DNA from: Lentzea jiangxiensis
GTDB taxonomy: Bacteria > Actinomycetota > Actinomycetes > Mycobacteriales > Pseudonocardiaceae
DNA length: 64,000 nucleotides
NCBI RefSeq assembly: GCF_900104175.1
Contig: NZ_FNIX01000001.1
Coordinates: 757,975-821,974 of the forward strand
Direction of reading: 5' to 3'
In this document: one piece after another, positions 49,972 through 58,645 of the stretch
Layout: every line of letters starts with the position of its first letter
Position numbering within the stretch: the stretch's first letter is position 1
Made by a program: the position numbers and the translations under genes
Notes under the pieces: generated by a model
Database searches by the model: none
Told to the model about the DNA's origin: nothing
What the model saw: the letters and a program-made list of their open reading frames with translations, nothing else

Positions 49972-50008
49972 ACGAAGGGCGCTTCCCACTGCGGGAGGCG
50001 CCCTTCGT
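49972..50008. terminator. bidirectional terminator between DUF2550 and adenosyltransferase genes
   Basis: ACGAAGGGCGC (49972-49982) pairs perfectly with GCGCCCTTCGT (49998-50008), with TCCC/GGGA inside. Confidence 0.85.
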
Positions 50009-50013
50009 CGTGC

Positions 50014-50586
50014 TCAGGCGTTGCCGCCCGGCTTCCACAGCACGTCGCCGTCCGGGTTCGCCACCCGCGCCAGGATGAACAGCAGGTCCGACAGCCGGTT
50101 CAGGTACTTCGCCGTCAGCACGTTGGTGTGCTCGGCGTCGGCCTCGATCAGGGACCACGCGCGGCGCTCCGCCCTGCGGGCGATGGTGCGGGCCTGGTGC
50201 AGCAGGGCCGCACCCGGCGTGCCGCCGTTGAGGATGAACGAGTCGAGCGTGCCCAGGCGTTCGTTGAACGTGTCGCAGTAGGTCTCCAGGCGGTCCACGT
50301 AGGCCTGGGTGACGCGCAGCGGCGGGTACTTCGGGTCCGGGACGATCGGGGTGCAGAGGTCCGCGCCCACGTCGAACAGGTCGTTCTGCACCTTGCGCAC
50401 GACCTCGAAGACGTCCGGGGCCAGGTCGCCCAGTGCCAGGGCCACGCCGAGGGACGCGTTGGTCTCGTCGACGTCCGCGTACGCCTCGATGCGCGGATCG
50501 GTCTTCGGGACGCGGGAGAAGTCGCCCAGGCCGGTCGTGCCGTCGTCGCCGACTCGTGTGTAGATCTTGGTGAGATGCACCGCCAT
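50014..50586 (-). CDS. cob(I)yrinic acid a,c-diamide adenosyltransferase (PduO type)
   Basis: 190 residues. Adds the adenosyl group to cob(I)alamin to make coenzyme B12. PduO ATP-binding motif TRVGDDGTTGLGDFSRVPK near the N-terminus, VDETNASLGVAL, and the C-terminal ARRAERRAWSL and LNRLSDLLFILAR helices. ATG 50586 starts without a ribosome-binding site, with TAGAGT 7 nt before it. The nearby ethylmalonyl-CoA mutase needs its product. Confidence 0.92.
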   Translation of the reverse strand: MAVHLTKIYTRVGDDGTTGLGDFSRVPKTDPRIEAYADVDETNASLGVALALGDLAPDVFEVVRKVQNDLFDVGADLCTPIVPDPKYPPLRVTQAYVDRLETYCDTFNERLGTLDSFILNGGTPGAALLHQARTIARRAERRAWSLIEADAEHTNVLTAKYLNRLSDLLFILARVANPDGDVLWKPGGNA

Positions 50587-50593
50587 AACCGGC

Positions 50594-50615
50594 ACTCTAT
50601 GGGCGTACGTAGGAT
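50594..50615. promoter_or_regulatory. back-to-back leaderless promoters of the adenosyltransferase gene and murA
   Basis: On the minus strand TAGAGT (50594-50599) ends 7 nt before ATG 50586. On the plus strand TAGGAT (50610-50615) ends 6 nt before GTG 50622. The two start codons are only 35 nt apart, so each -35 region must lie in or beside the other gene's start. Confidence 0.6.
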
Positions 50616-50621
50616 TGCCGC

Positions 50622-51887
50622 GTGAGCGAGCATTTCCGGGTACACGGTGGCGCACGTCTGGTTGGCGAAGTTGACGTCGTCGGCGCCAAGAACAGCGTCC
50701 TTAAGTTGATGGCGGCGGCCCTGCTCGCCGAGGGCACCACGACCATCACCAACTGCCCGGACATCCTCGACGTCCCGTTGATGGCCGACGCGCTGCGCAG
50801 CCTCGGGTGCGAGGTCGAGCTCGAGGGGGACGTGGCGAGGATCACGACTCCGGCAGAGCTCAGCTACCACGCCGACTCCGAGGCGATGGGCAAGCTGCGG
50901 GCGTCCATCTGCGTGCTCGGGCCGCTCGTCGGGCGGTGCAAGCGCGCGGTCGTGGCGCTGCCGGGTGGTGACGCGATCGGCTCGCGGCCGTTGGACATGC
51001 ACCAGAGCGGTCTGGAGAAGCTCGGTGCCACGACCGGCATCGAGCACGGCTGCATCGTCGCCGAGGCCGAGGGGCTGCACGGCGCGCAGATCTGGCTCGA
51101 CTTCCCCAGCATGGGGGCGACCGAGAACATCCTGATGGCGGCCGTCCTGGCCGACGGCACGACGGTCATCGACAACGCCGCGCGCGAGCCCGAGATCGTC
51201 GACCTCTGCCTGATGCTCACGCAGATGGGCGCGAAGGTCGAGGGCGCCGGCACGTCCACGTTGACCGTGCACGGCGTCAAGGAGCTCAAGCCGACCGAGC
51301 ACCGCGTCATCGGCGACCGGATCGTGGGCGCCACCTGGGGCTTCGCCGCCGCCATGACGCGGGGCGACGTGCGGGTGCGGGGTGTGAACCCGCACCACCT
51401 CGACCTGGTGCTCGAGAAGCTGCGCATGGCCGGCGCCGAGGTCACCGTCTACGAGGGTGAGGACGAGGGCTTCCGCGTCGTCATGGACGGCCGGCCGAAG
51501 GCCGTCGACTTCGTGACGCTGCCCTACCCCGGCTTCGCCACGGACAACCAGCCGTTCGCGATCGCGCTGTCGGCCGTCGCCGAGGGCACCTCGATGATCA
51601 CCGAGAACCTGTTCGAGGCGCGGTTCCGGTTCATCGACGAGATGATCCGCCTCGGTGCCGACGCGCGCACGGACGGGCATCACGCCGTCATCCGCGGCGT
51701 CGAGCAGCTGTCCAGCGCGCCCGTGTGGGCTTCGGACATCCGTGCGGGTGCGGGACTCGTCCTCGCCGGTCTGTGCGCGGACGGGGCCACCGAGGTCTAC
51801 GAGATCTTCCACATCGAACGCGGCTACCCCGGGTTCGTGGAGAACCTCCGCAAGCTCGGCGCCAACGTGGAGCGCGTGAGCTCCTAG
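50622..51887 (+). CDS. murA: UDP-N-acetylglucosamine 1-carboxyvinyltransferase, Asp117 type
   Basis: 421 residues. First committed step of peptidoglycan synthesis (PEP transfer to UDP-GlcNAc). Substrate motifs [20 protein letters not shown] and [14 protein letters not shown]. At the position of the usual catalytic Cys the loop reads [15 protein letters not shown] with Asp117, as in M. tuberculosis. Late motifs are [12 protein letters not shown] and [17 protein letters not shown]. It converges on the next gene with a shared CTAG. Confidence 0.96.
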   Translation: MSEHFRVHGGARLVGEVDVVGAKNSVLKLMAAALLAEGTTTITNCPDILDVPLMADALRSLGCEVELEGDVARITTPAELSYHADSEAMGKLRASICVLGPLVGRCKRAVVALPGGDAIGSRPLDMHQSGLEKLGATTGIEHGCIVAEAEGLHGAQIWLDFPSMGATENILMAAVLADGTTVIDNAAREPEIVDLCLMLTQMGAKVEGAGTSTLTVHGVKELKPTEHRVIGDRIVGATWGFAAAMTRGDVRVRGVNPHHLDLVLEKLRMAGAEVTVYEGEDEGFRVVMDGRPKAVDFVTLPYPGFATDNQPFAIALSAVAEGTSMITENLFEARFRFIDEMIRLGADARTDGHHAVIRGVEQLSSAPVWASDIRAGAGLVLAGLCADGATEVYEIFHIERGYPGFVENLRKLGANVERVSS

Positions 51888-52171
51888 GTCTTGAGCACGA
51901 GCCGCGCGTTCGCGACGTCCGACGGGAACACCATCACCTGGTAGGGCGCGTTCCGCGAACGCGTGGCCCGCACGCCGTTCCTCCTCAGCTTCTGCACGAG
52001 GACGGTCGCGGCCTCCTCGGTGGGCACGACGGCCACCTCGCTCAGCAACCCGAAGTCCGTGCCGTCCAGATCCGGCACGGGCCTCCTGTCGTTGCCCACG
52101 AAGTACCGCAGCACCAGTGCCAGCAGGCCTAGGACCGCGAACACGACCACGGTCTGGTAGATCCCCGTCAC
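51884..52171 (-). CDS. small membrane protein with a C-terminal alpha/beta domain
   Basis: 95 residues: an N-terminal TM helix ([21 protein letters not shown]) and a cytosolic domain with [23 protein letters not shown] and [18 protein letters not shown], shaped like the DUF2007 signal-transducing fold. Its TAG shares CTAG (51884-51887) with the murA stop. Function unknown. Confidence 0.7.
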   Translation of the reverse strand: MTGIYQTVVVFAVLGLLALVLRYFVGNDRRPVPDLDGTDFGLLSEVAVVPTEEAATVLVQKLRRNGVRATRSRNAPYQVMVFPSDVANARLVLKT

Positions 52172-52274
52172 CTCTTCATCATGCTCCTTCTGGTCTCGAT
52201 TCAGTGAGCAAGCGCACGCGCGGCAACGGTTACTGGCCAGTACGCTCCGATGAACGACGATGTGGGAGGTTGCT

Positions 52275-54269
52275 GTGCCGTATCCAGCTGACCGCGAACG
52301 CGACCGCCCCTGGGTGATGCGGACGTACGCGGGTCACTCCTCGGCGGCGGCATCCAACGCCCTCTACCGCCGGAACCTCGCGAAGGGCCAGACGGGTCTG
52401 TCGGTGGCGTTCGACCTGCCGACGCAGACGGGGTACGACCCCGACGACGAGCTCGCCAAGGGCGAGGTCGGCAAGGTCGGTGTGCCGATCAGCCACCTCG
52501 GCGACATGCGCCAGCTCTTCGACCAGATCCCGCTCGCCGGCGCCAACACGTCGATGACGATCAACGCGACGGCGATGTGGCTGCTCGCGCTCTACGTCAC
52601 CGTGGCGGAGGAGCAGGGCGCGGACCCGTCGGCGCTCGCCGGCACGACGCAGAACGACATCATCAAGGAGTACCTGTCCCGCGGTACGTACGTGTTCCCG
52701 CCGGGGCCGTCACTGCGGCTGATCACCGACATGGTCGCGTGGACCGTGTCGAACGTGCCGAAGTGGAACCCGATCAACATCTGCAGCTACCACCTCCAGG
52801 AGGTCGGCGCGACGCCGGCGCAGGAGGTCGCGTACGCGATGTGCACGGCGATCGCGGTCCTCGACTCGGTGCGCGACTCCGGTCAGGTGCCGCAGGAGAA
52901 GTTCGGGGACGTCGTCGCCCGCATCTCCTTCTTCGTGAACGCCGGTGTGCGGTTCATCGAGGAGATGTGCAAAATGCGCGCGTTCGCCCAGCTGTGGGAC
53001 GAGATCACGCGCGAGCGTTACGGCGTCGAGAACCCGAAGCACCGCCGGTTCCGCTACGGCGTGCAGGTCAACTCGCTCGGCCTCACCGAGGCGCAGCCGG
53101 AGAACAACGTCCAGCGCATCGTGCTGGAGATGCTCGCGGTGTCGTTGTCGCGCAACGCCCGTGCGCGTGCGATCCAGCTGCCGGCGTGGAACGAGGCGTT
53201 GGGCCTGCCGCGTCCGTGGGACCAGCAGTGGGCGTTGCGCATGCAGCAGGTGCTCGCCTACGAGACGGACCTGCTGGAGTACGAGGACATCTTCGACGGC
53301 TCGCCGGTCATCGAGGCGAAGGTGGACGAGATCCTCGCCGGTGCGCGCGAGGAGATCGACCGCGTGCAGGCGATGGGCGGGGCCGTCGCGGCCGTCGAGT
53401 CCGGCTACATGAAGTCGCAGCTAGTGTCGTCGCTCGCTGATCGGCGTCGTCGCGTCGAGTCCGGCGAGGAGGTCGTCGTCGGCGTCAACAAGTTCGACAC
53501 GACCGAGCCGTCGCCGTTGCAGGCCGAGGGCGCGAACGCCATCGAGACCATCGACCCGGTCGTCGAGCTGCACGCCGTCGAGGCGATCCGGCAGTGGCGT
53601 GCTTCCCGGGACGACGCCGCGGTCGAGGCGTCGCTGGACGCCTTGCGCGAGGCCGCGAAGACCGACCGGAACCTCGTCGAGGTGACGCTGGCGTGCGCGC
53701 GTGCCGGTGTCACGACGGGCGAGTGGTCGCAGGCCCTGCGCGAGACCTTCGGCGAATACCGTGCGCCGACCGGCGTTTCCGGTGCTTCGGCGTCGGGCGA
53801 GGCGGGTTCGGAGATCGCTAGGGTGCGCGACCGGGTGCGCGCGACCGGTGAGGAGCTCGGCGAACGGCTGCGCATGCTCGTCGGCAAGCCGGGGCTCGAC
53901 GGGCACTCCAACGGTGCCGAGCAGGTCGCCGTGCGGGCCCGCGACGTCGGTTTCGAGGTCGTCTACCAGGGCATCCGCCTGACGCCCTCGCAGATCGTGT
54001 CCGCGGCCGTGCAGGAGGACGTGCACGTCGTCGGCCTCTCGATCCTGTCCGGGTCGCACCTCGAGGTCGTGCCCGCGGTGGTCGACGGGCTGCGTGCCGC
54101 CGGTGCCGGGGACATCCCGGTGATCGTCGGCGGCATCATCCCGCCGGACGACGCCCGGACGTTGCGGGAGCGGGGCGTGGCGCGGGTGTTCACGCCCAAG
54201 GACTACGAGCTGACCGAGATCATGGACGAGATCGTCACCGTGATCCGGGAGGTGCGCTCTCCCGCGTAG
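52275..54269 (+). CDS. ecm: ethylmalonyl-CoA mutase (MeaA type), B12-dependent
   Basis: 664 residues. Catalyses the carbon-skeleton rearrangement of ethylmalonyl-CoA to methylsuccinyl-CoA. The barrel domain has RPWVMRTYAGHSSA, FDLPTQTGYDPDDELA (the Ecm-type variant of the mutase active site) and NTSMTINATAMWLLAL. The fused cobalamin domain has GKPGLDGHSNGAEQ with the axial ligand His544 and VVGLSILSGSHLE. GTG 52275 has GGGAGG 5 nt upstream; ATG 52260 would have none. Distinguished from methylmalonyl-CoA mutase by the TQTGYD loop and single-chain form. Its partner crotonyl-CoA carboxylase/reductase is not in the window. Confidence 0.88.
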   Translation: MPYPADRERDRPWVMRTYAGHSSAAASNALYRRNLAKGQTGLSVAFDLPTQTGYDPDDELAKGEVGKVGVPISHLGDMRQLFDQIPLAGANTSMTINATAMWLLALYVTVAEEQGADPSALAGTTQNDIIKEYLSRGTYVFPPGPSLRLITDMVAWTVSNVPKWNPINICSYHLQEVGATPAQEVAYAMCTAIAVLDSVRDSGQVPQEKFGDVVARISFFVNAGVRFIEEMCKMRAFAQLWDEITRERYGVENPKHRRFRYGVQVNSLGLTEAQPENNVQRIVLEMLAVSLSRNARARAIQLPAWNEALGLPRPWDQQWALRMQQVLAYETDLLEYEDIFDGSPVIEAKVDEILAGAREEIDRVQAMGGAVAAVESGYMKSQLVSSLADRRRRVESGEEVVVGVNKFDTTEPSPLQAEGANAIETIDPVVELHAVEAIRQWRASRDDAAVEASLDALREAAKTDRNLVEVTLACARAGVTTGEWSQALRETFGEYRAPTGVSGASASGEAGSEIARVRDRVRATGEELGERLRMLVGKPGLDGHSNGAEQVAVRARDVGFEVVYQGIRLTPSQIVSAAVQEDVHVVGLSILSGSHLEVVPAVVDGLRAAGAGDIPVIVGGIIPPDDARTLRERGVARVFTPKDYELTEIMDEIVTVIREVRSPA

Positions 54270-54274
54270 GGCCT

Positions 54275-54280
54275 TACTGT
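54275..54280 (+). promoter_or_regulatory. -10 element for a leaderless crotonase-like gene
   Basis: TACTGT ends 6 nt before ATG 54287, 5 nt after the ecm stop codon. Confidence 0.4.
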
Positions 54281-54286
54281 CGCGGA

Positions 54287-55045
54287 ATGGTGGACGTTTC
54301 GCGGGACGGGTCGGTCGTCCGGATCACGATGAACCGCGCGGCCAAGCGCAACGCGCTGTCCGCGGAGCACCTCGCGGAGTTGCTGGAGGCGTTCCGCGAG
54401 GTGCGGACGTCCGACGCGGCGGGCATCGTGCTCGGCGCCGAGGGGCCGGTGTTCTCCGCGGGGCACGACTTCGCGGACGTGCACGCACGCGACGAGGAAG
54501 GTGTGCGGCTGCTGCTGGAGCTGTGCACCGTGCTGATGAAAACCATCCAGTCCGCGCCGCAGGTCGTGATCGCGCGCGTGCAGGGACTGGCGACGGCGGC
54601 CGGGTGCCAGCTGGTGGCCTCGTGCGACCTCGCGGTGGCGGCGGACACCGCCGGGTTCTCGTTGCCCGGCGGCAAAGCGGGCTGGTTCTGCCACACGCCC
54701 GCGGTGCCGGTGGCCCGCTCGATCGGGCGCAAGCGGCTGATGGAGCTGGCGCTCACCGGTGACGTGATCGACGCGGCCACGGCGGTGGAGTGGGGCCTGG
54801 TCAACCGCGCGGTGCCCGCGGACGAGCTGGACGCCGCCACCGACGACCTGCTCGCGCGTGCGACGCGGGGGAGCCGGGCGTCGAAGGCCATCGGCAAGCG
54901 CACGATCTACGCGCAGCTGGACCGGCCCGAGATCGACGGCTACGAGATCGCGTTGTCCGTCATGGCCGAGACCTCGCAGTCCCCGTCAGCCAAAGAGGGG
55001 CGGGCGTCGTTCCTGGAGAAGCGTTCTCCCGTGTGGCCCGACTAG
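54287..55045 (+). CDS. crotonase/enoyl-CoA hydratase-like protein (ECHDC3-like) lacking both catalytic glutamates
   Basis: 252 residues, full crotonase length. Oxyanion-hole segments: GPVFSAGHDFADVH and LATAAGCQLVASCDLAVAAD. Where hydratases have Glu in GGGxE the chain reads AAGCQL. Where they have Glu in LPExxLG it reads SLPGGKAGWFCHTP. Both hydration residues are therefore gone, as in the ECHDC3 branch, whose reaction is uncertain. It follows ecm by 17 nt but appears to have its own leaderless start. The 3' end overlaps the converging XRE gene by 86 nt. Confidence 0.85.
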   Translation: MVDVSRDGSVVRITMNRAAKRNALSAEHLAELLEAFREVRTSDAAGIVLGAEGPVFSAGHDFADVHARDEEGVRLLLELCTVLMKTIQSAPQVVIARVQGLATAAGCQLVASCDLAVAADTAGFSLPGGKAGWFCHTPAVPVARSIGRKRLMELALTGDVIDAATAVEWGLVNRAVPADELDAATDDLLARATRGSRASKAIGKRTIYAQLDRPEIDGYEIALSVMAETSQSPSAKEGRASFLEKRSPVWPD

Positions 55046-55814
55046 TCGCGAGGAGCTTCAGCGCGTCGGCGTCCGGACCCGGTTCCGCCTGGTAGACCAC
55101 CAGGAACTGACCGGGTGCCTCCCGCACGTCGAACGAGTGGTAGGTCAGCTTCACCCGGCCGACCGCCGGGTGCGCGAACTCCTTGGCGTCCTGCGTCTTC
55201 CCGCGCACCTCGTGGTTCTCCCAGAGCTCCTTGAACACCGGGTTGCCGCTGAGCTCCGCGACCATCCGCCCCAGCCGAGGGGAGGTCGGGTCGGCCGTCA
55301 GCCGCAGGTTGCCGACCGTGCTCTGCGCGACCCAGTTCCAGCGCGGGTAGAAGCTCGCGGCGGCGGGGTCGAGGAACGCCATCCTGGCCAGGTTGTCGGC
55401 GGGTGTGAACGGCTCGTACAGGGCGTCCGCGAGCGCGTTCGTGGCGAGCAGGTCGAGGTAGGAGCTCATCACGAACGCCGGCATGTCGTGCAGGCCGCTG
55501 ATGAGGCGCCGCAGCTCGGGACTGACCTTGTCGGTCGAATGGCCCTCGTCCGCGACGACCCCGGCGAGGCGGTGCAGGTGCGCGCGGGCGTCGGTGTCGA
55601 GCCGCAGCGCGCGGCTGAGGGCGTCGAGGACCTGCGCCGACGGGTTGGTCTCGCGGCCCTGCTCCAGGCGGGCGTAGTAGTCGGCGCTCACCCCGGCGAG
55701 CACGGCGACCTCCTCGCGCCGCAGACCCTTGACCTTGCGCTGGGTGTGACTCGGCAGGCCCGCGTCCTGGGGGTCGACGCGGGCGCGGTGCGCTTTCAGG
55801 AACTCCCCGAGCAT
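54960..55814 (-). CDS. XRE-family regulator with MmyB-like ligand domain
   Basis: 284 residues. N-terminal helix-turn-helix (GLRREEVAVLAGVSADYYARLEQGR, about 28-55) and a C-terminal PAS-like MmyB ligand-binding domain with NALADALY, NLARMAFLD and SFYPRWNWVAQ. ATG 55814 has TATCCT 7 nt before it and no ribosome-binding site, so it is leaderless. Divergent from an SDR gene, the usual target of this regulator type. The last 28 residues (from RATRENASPG on) run antisense through the end of the crotonase gene and look unconserved. Confidence 0.88.
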   Translation of the reverse strand: MLGEFLKAHRARVDPQDAGLPSHTQRKVKGLRREEVAVLAGVSADYYARLEQGRETNPSAQVLDALSRALRLDTDARAHLHRLAGVVADEGHSTDKVSPELRRLISGLHDMPAFVMSSYLDLLATNALADALYEPFTPADNLARMAFLDPAAASFYPRWNWVAQSTVGNLRLTADPTSPRLGRMVAELSGNPVFKELWENHEVRGKTQDAKEFAHPAVGRVKLTYHSFDVREAPGQFLVVYQAEPGPDADALKLLATSRATRENASPGTTPAPLWLTGTARSRP

Positions 55815-55821
55815 GTTCCCG

Positions 55822-55827
55822 AGGATA
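55822..55827 (-). promoter_or_regulatory. -10 element for the leaderless XRE regulator gene
   Basis: The minus strand reads TATCCT, ending 7 nt before ATG 55814. Confidence 0.5.
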
Positions 55828-55851
55828 TGCGCGGGCCGCGCCGTCTGCCCG

Positions 55852-55864
55852 GGTGTGCCACACC
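55852..55864. promoter_or_regulatory. palindrome between XRE regulator and SDR genes
   Basis: GGTGTG-C-CACACC is a perfect 6-1-6 palindrome in the 102-nt divergent gap. CACC/GGTG also recurs at 55861-55876. Likely operator of the XRE regulator. Confidence 0.5.
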
Positions 55865-55916
55865 TAGGGGGAAGGTGTCCTGGTCGGCCTCGCGTTGCGC
55901 GGCGAGTGTTGTGGCC

Positions 55917-56618
55917 ATGAGCAAAGTTGTGGTGATCAGTGGAGCTTCCAGCGGTATCGGCGAGGCCACGGCCCGTGTGCTGGCCGCGGCGGGACACCGG
56001 GTGTTCCTCGGGGCGCGGCGGGAGGACCGCCTGGCGGCGCTGGCCGAGGAGATCGGTGCCGGGTACGCACCGCTCGACGTGACGTCGCGGGAGTCCTTCC
56101 AGTCCTTTGTGGACGCCGCCGTCGACCGGTACGGGCACGTGGACGTGCTCGTGAACAACGCCGGTGTGATGCCGTTGTCCCTCATGGACTCGTTGAAGGT
56201 GGACGAGTGGGACCGCATGGTGGACGTGAACATCAAGGGCGTGCTGAACGGCATCGCCGCCGTGCTGCCCCTTTTCACCGGCGGCGACGGCCACGTCGTC
56301 AACGTCGCCTCGATCGGCGCGCACCTGGTCACGCCGACGGCCGCGGTCTACTGCGCGACCAAGTACGCGGTGTGGGCGTTGTCCGAGGGACTGCGCCAGG
56401 AACGCGACGACCTGCGGGTCACGGTGGTCTCGCCCGGCGTGACGGAGTCCGAGCTCGCGGGCACCATCACCGAGGAGTACGCGGCGTCGTTCATGGACGA
56501 GTACCGCAAGAACGCGCTGCCCGCGTCGGCGATCGGTGACGCCATCGCGTACGCGATCTCGCAGCCCTCGGAGGTCGACGTCAACGAGATCGTCGTGCGG
56601 CCGGTCGCGACGCGTTAG
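55917..56618 (+). CDS. short-chain dehydrogenase/reductase
   Basis: 233 residues, classical SDR. Cofactor loop ISGASSGIGEATARVLA, LGARREDRL (Arg after strand 2 favours NADP), NNAGV at about 80, catalytic Ser in VNVASIGAH and YCATK (Tyr/Lys). Substrate unknown. ATG 55917. Controlled probably by the divergent XRE protein. Its TAG shares TTAG with the converging gene's stop. Confidence 0.9.
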   Translation: MSKVVVISGASSGIGEATARVLAAAGHRVFLGARREDRLAALAEEIGAGYAPLDVTSRESFQSFVDAAVDRYGHVDVLVNNAGVMPLSLMDSLKVDEWDRMVDVNIKGVLNGIAAVLPLFTGGDGHVVNVASIGAHLVTPTAAVYCATKYAVWALSEGLRQERDDLRVTVVSPGVTESELAGTITEEYAASFMDEYRKNALPASAIGDAIAYAISQPSEVDVNEIVVRPVATR

Positions 56619-57022
56619 GCGCCGGTCGTCGAGCCCGGCCGGAGGATCATCAACACGGTCACGACCGCCCAGAGCAGGTTGAACACGCCCGTGTGCATCG
56701 CCAGGTGCTTGACGTCGTCGGTCTTCAACGCCTTCTCCTGGCCGGGCAGGACCTTCAGCGCGAGCACGAACGCGGCGGCGGCGGTGAGCGCGATCGACAC
56801 GACCACCCAGGGGTGACCGGTCACGCCCATCACGCCGGCCGTCGCGAACCCGAAGACCGGTACGGAGATGCCGAGGACGGCGTAGACGCGGCAGATCCGG
56901 TGCAGCAGCTCGGGGTTGCCGCCGGTCCTCACGGCCTTCGGGAACATGCTGGCGGCGACCGTCACCGGACCGATGGCGATGATCGCGGCCAGGACGTGCA
57001 GCGAGAGGAAGAGCTTGCTCAC
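56615..57022 (-). CDS. small four-TM membrane protein
   Basis: 135 residues with four hydrophobic helices (LFLSLHVLAAIIAIGPVTVAA; VYAVLGISVPVFGFATAGVMG; VVVSIALTAAAAFVLAL; GVFNLLWAVVTVLMIL). The pattern and His residue (LHVLAA) recall DUF2269-type proteins. GTG 57022 overlaps the DJ-1 gene stop (GTGA) and has GGAGGG upstream. Co-transcribed with the DJ-1 gene; function unknown. Confidence 0.75.
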   Translation of the reverse strand: MSKLFLSLHVLAAIIAIGPVTVAASMFPKAVRTGGNPELLHRICRVYAVLGISVPVFGFATAGVMGVTGHPWVVVSIALTAAAAFVLALKVLPGQEKALKTDDVKHLAMHTGVFNLLWAVVTVLMILRPGSTTGA

Positions 57023-57609
57023 GCGGCCCTCCACACCGTGCCGCGGCGTTCGTGCGCGAACAGCTGCTCGACCTCGAAGGCCTTCCTGGCTCCCACTTCG
57101 CGTTCGAGGAGGTACAGGCCGAGGTCCACACCCGACGTCACGCCGGCGGCCGTGATCAGGTCGCCGTCCTCGACGACGCGAGCGGGAACCGCGTTCACGC
57201 CGAAGCTCGCGAGGGCTTCCAGCCCGAGGTGGTTGGTCGTGGCGGTGCGCCCCTCCAGCAGCCCGGCCATCGCCAGCACCAGCGAGCCGCCGCACACCGT
57301 CGCCACCGTGACGCCGTCCCGGTCCAGCGCCTGCCGCACCGGGGCGGCGAGAGCCGGCGCCGCCGCGGCCAGCAGCGCTAGGACCTCCTCGTCCGTCCGC
57401 GCCGCAGCACCGGGGACCAGCAGGATCCCAGGTTCTTCCGCGTCGAGCCCCCCGGTGGCCCGCAGGGAGAACCCCACGCCGCTCGGCACCTCGCGCGGGC
57501 CCTCGGCCGTGACCAGCTCGGCCTGGATCCCGCCGGCGGTCAGCGTCTCGTACGGGCCGATCGCGTCCAACGGGTCGAAGCCGTCGAACAACACCACTTG
57601 AGCTTTCAC
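57019..57609 (-). CDS. DJ-1/PfpI-family protein
   Basis: 196 residues. Class I glutamine-amidotransferase-like fold with LFDGFDPLDAIGPYETL, the nucleophile elbow VATVCGGSLVLAMAGLL (Cys) and TTNHLGLEAL. GTG 57609 has AAGGAG upstream. Relatives include isonitrile hydratases and thiamine-biosynthesis-like proteins; the exact reaction is unknown. Divergent from an AraC-type regulator whose N-terminal domain has the same fold, suggesting a regulator-target pair. Confidence 0.85.
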   Translation of the reverse strand: MKAQVVLFDGFDPLDAIGPYETLTAGGIQAELVTAEGPREVPSGVGFSLRATGGLDAEEPGILLVPGAAARTDEEVLALLAAAAPALAAPVRQALDRDGVTVATVCGGSLVLAMAGLLEGRTATTNHLGLEALASFGVNAVPARVVEDGDLITAAGVTSGVDLGLYLLEREVGARKAFEVEQLFAHERRGTVWRAA

Positions 57610-57672
57610 TTCGTCTGACTCCTTGCGTCGGTGATCACACGGTAGGAGCGCGGGTGCCGGGGCAGAACTGGC

Positions 57673-57689
57673 TGGAATGCCATGTTCCA
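57673..57689. promoter_or_regulatory. inverted repeat between the DJ-1 and AraC-type genes
   Basis: TGGAA-N7-TTCCA lies 30-46 nt before the regulator start, within a larger imperfect repeat beginning CTGGC and ending GCCAG (57669-57705). Confidence 0.4.
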
Positions 57690-57705
57690 ACGGATTCTCG
57701 CCAGC

Positions 57706-57711
57706 TAGGGT
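57706..57711 (+). promoter_or_regulatory. -10 element of the AraC-type gene
   Basis: TAGGGT ends 7 nt before GTG 57719. GGAGG overlaps the spacer, so leaderless or very short-leader initiation are both possible. Confidence 0.45.
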
Positions 57712-57718
57712 GGAGGAC

Positions 57719-58645
57719 GTGCACGAGGTGGCAGTGGTGGCGATGGACAGCGTGGTCCCGTTCGACTTCGCGACGCCGGTCGACGCGTTCAACTGGGTCG
57801 GGCAGTACCGGGTGCGCGTCTGCGGTCCGAAGAGGATGGTCGACGCGGGCTGTTTCGAGATCAAGGTCCCGCACGGCCTGGAGATCCTGTCCGAAGTGGA
57901 CACCATCGTGCTGCCGGGCCACGACCCCGACATGGCCGTGCCCGGGCCGGTGGTCGAGGCGTTGCGGAAGGCGGCGGCACGAGGTGCCCGGATCGCGTCG
58001 ATCTGCACGGGCGCGTTCGTGTTCGCGGAAACCGGGCTGCTCGACGGGCTTCGCGTCACCACGCACTGGCTGGGCGCCGAGGAGCTGGCCGCGCGCTACC
58101 CGGCGCTGGAGGTCGACCCGGACGTGCTCTACGTCGACAACGGCCAGTTCCTGACCTCCGCCGGTGCCGCGGCGGGCCTCGACCTGTGCCTGCACATGAT
58201 CCGGCGCGACCACGGGTCGGCGGTGGCGGCCGACGCGGCGCGGTTCGCCGTCATGCCCCTGGAGAGGGAAGGCGGGCAGGCGCAGTTCATCGCGACCCCG
58301 CCCGTGGCGCCCCAGGGAGCCGAGCTCGAGCCGCTGCTGAAGTGGATGGAGGCCAACGCCGCGCGCGAGCTGACGCTGGACGAGCTCGCGCGGCAGGCCG
58401 GGATGAGCACGCGGACGTTGAACCGGCGCTTCCGCGAGCAGACCGGGACGACGCCGTTGCAGTGGCTGCACCGGGCCCGCGTGCGGCAGGCGCAGCACCT
58501 GCTGGAGACGACGAAGGAGTCCGTGGAGCTGATCGCGAGCAGGGTCGGGTTCGGCTCGGCCACGGCGTTCCGCGACAGGTTCAAGCGGATCGCCGGCACC
58601 TCACCGCAGAGCTACCGGTCGGCGTTCCAGGGCTGCAGGCCCTAG
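57719..58645 (+). CDS. GlxA-type AraC-family regulator with DJ-1 domain
   Basis: 308 residues. N-terminal DJ-1/PfpI domain (VVPFDFATPVDAFNWVG, ASICTGAFVFAETGLLDG with the elbow Cys, TTHWLG) used as a sensor. C-terminal AraC DNA-binding domain has ELTLDELARQAGMSTRTLNRRFREQTG and VELIASRVGFGSATAFRDRF. GTG 57719 is set by the -10 hexamer. Probably controls the divergent DJ-1/membrane-protein operon. Ends CTAG shared with the NUDIX gene. Confidence 0.92.
   Translation: MHEVAVVAMDSVVPFDFATPVDAFNWVGQYRVRVCGPKRMVDAGCFEIKVPHGLEILSEVDTIVLPGHDPDMAVPGPVVEALRKAAARGARIASICTGAFVFAETGLLDGLRVTTHWLGAEELAARYPALEVDPDVLYVDNGQFLTSAGAAAGLDLCLHMIRRDHGSAVAADAARFAVMPLEREGGQAQFIATPPVAPQGAELEPLLKWMEANAARELTLDELARQAGMSTRTLNRRFREQTGTTPLQWLHRARVRQAQHLLETTKESVELIASRVGFGSATAFRDRFKRIAGTSPQSYRSAFQGCRP

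Noticed and set aside
52172-52274. Possible cobalamin riboswitch before the B12-dependent mutase gene
   Set aside because: The gap is only about 100 nt and shows no B12-box or multi-stem architecture.
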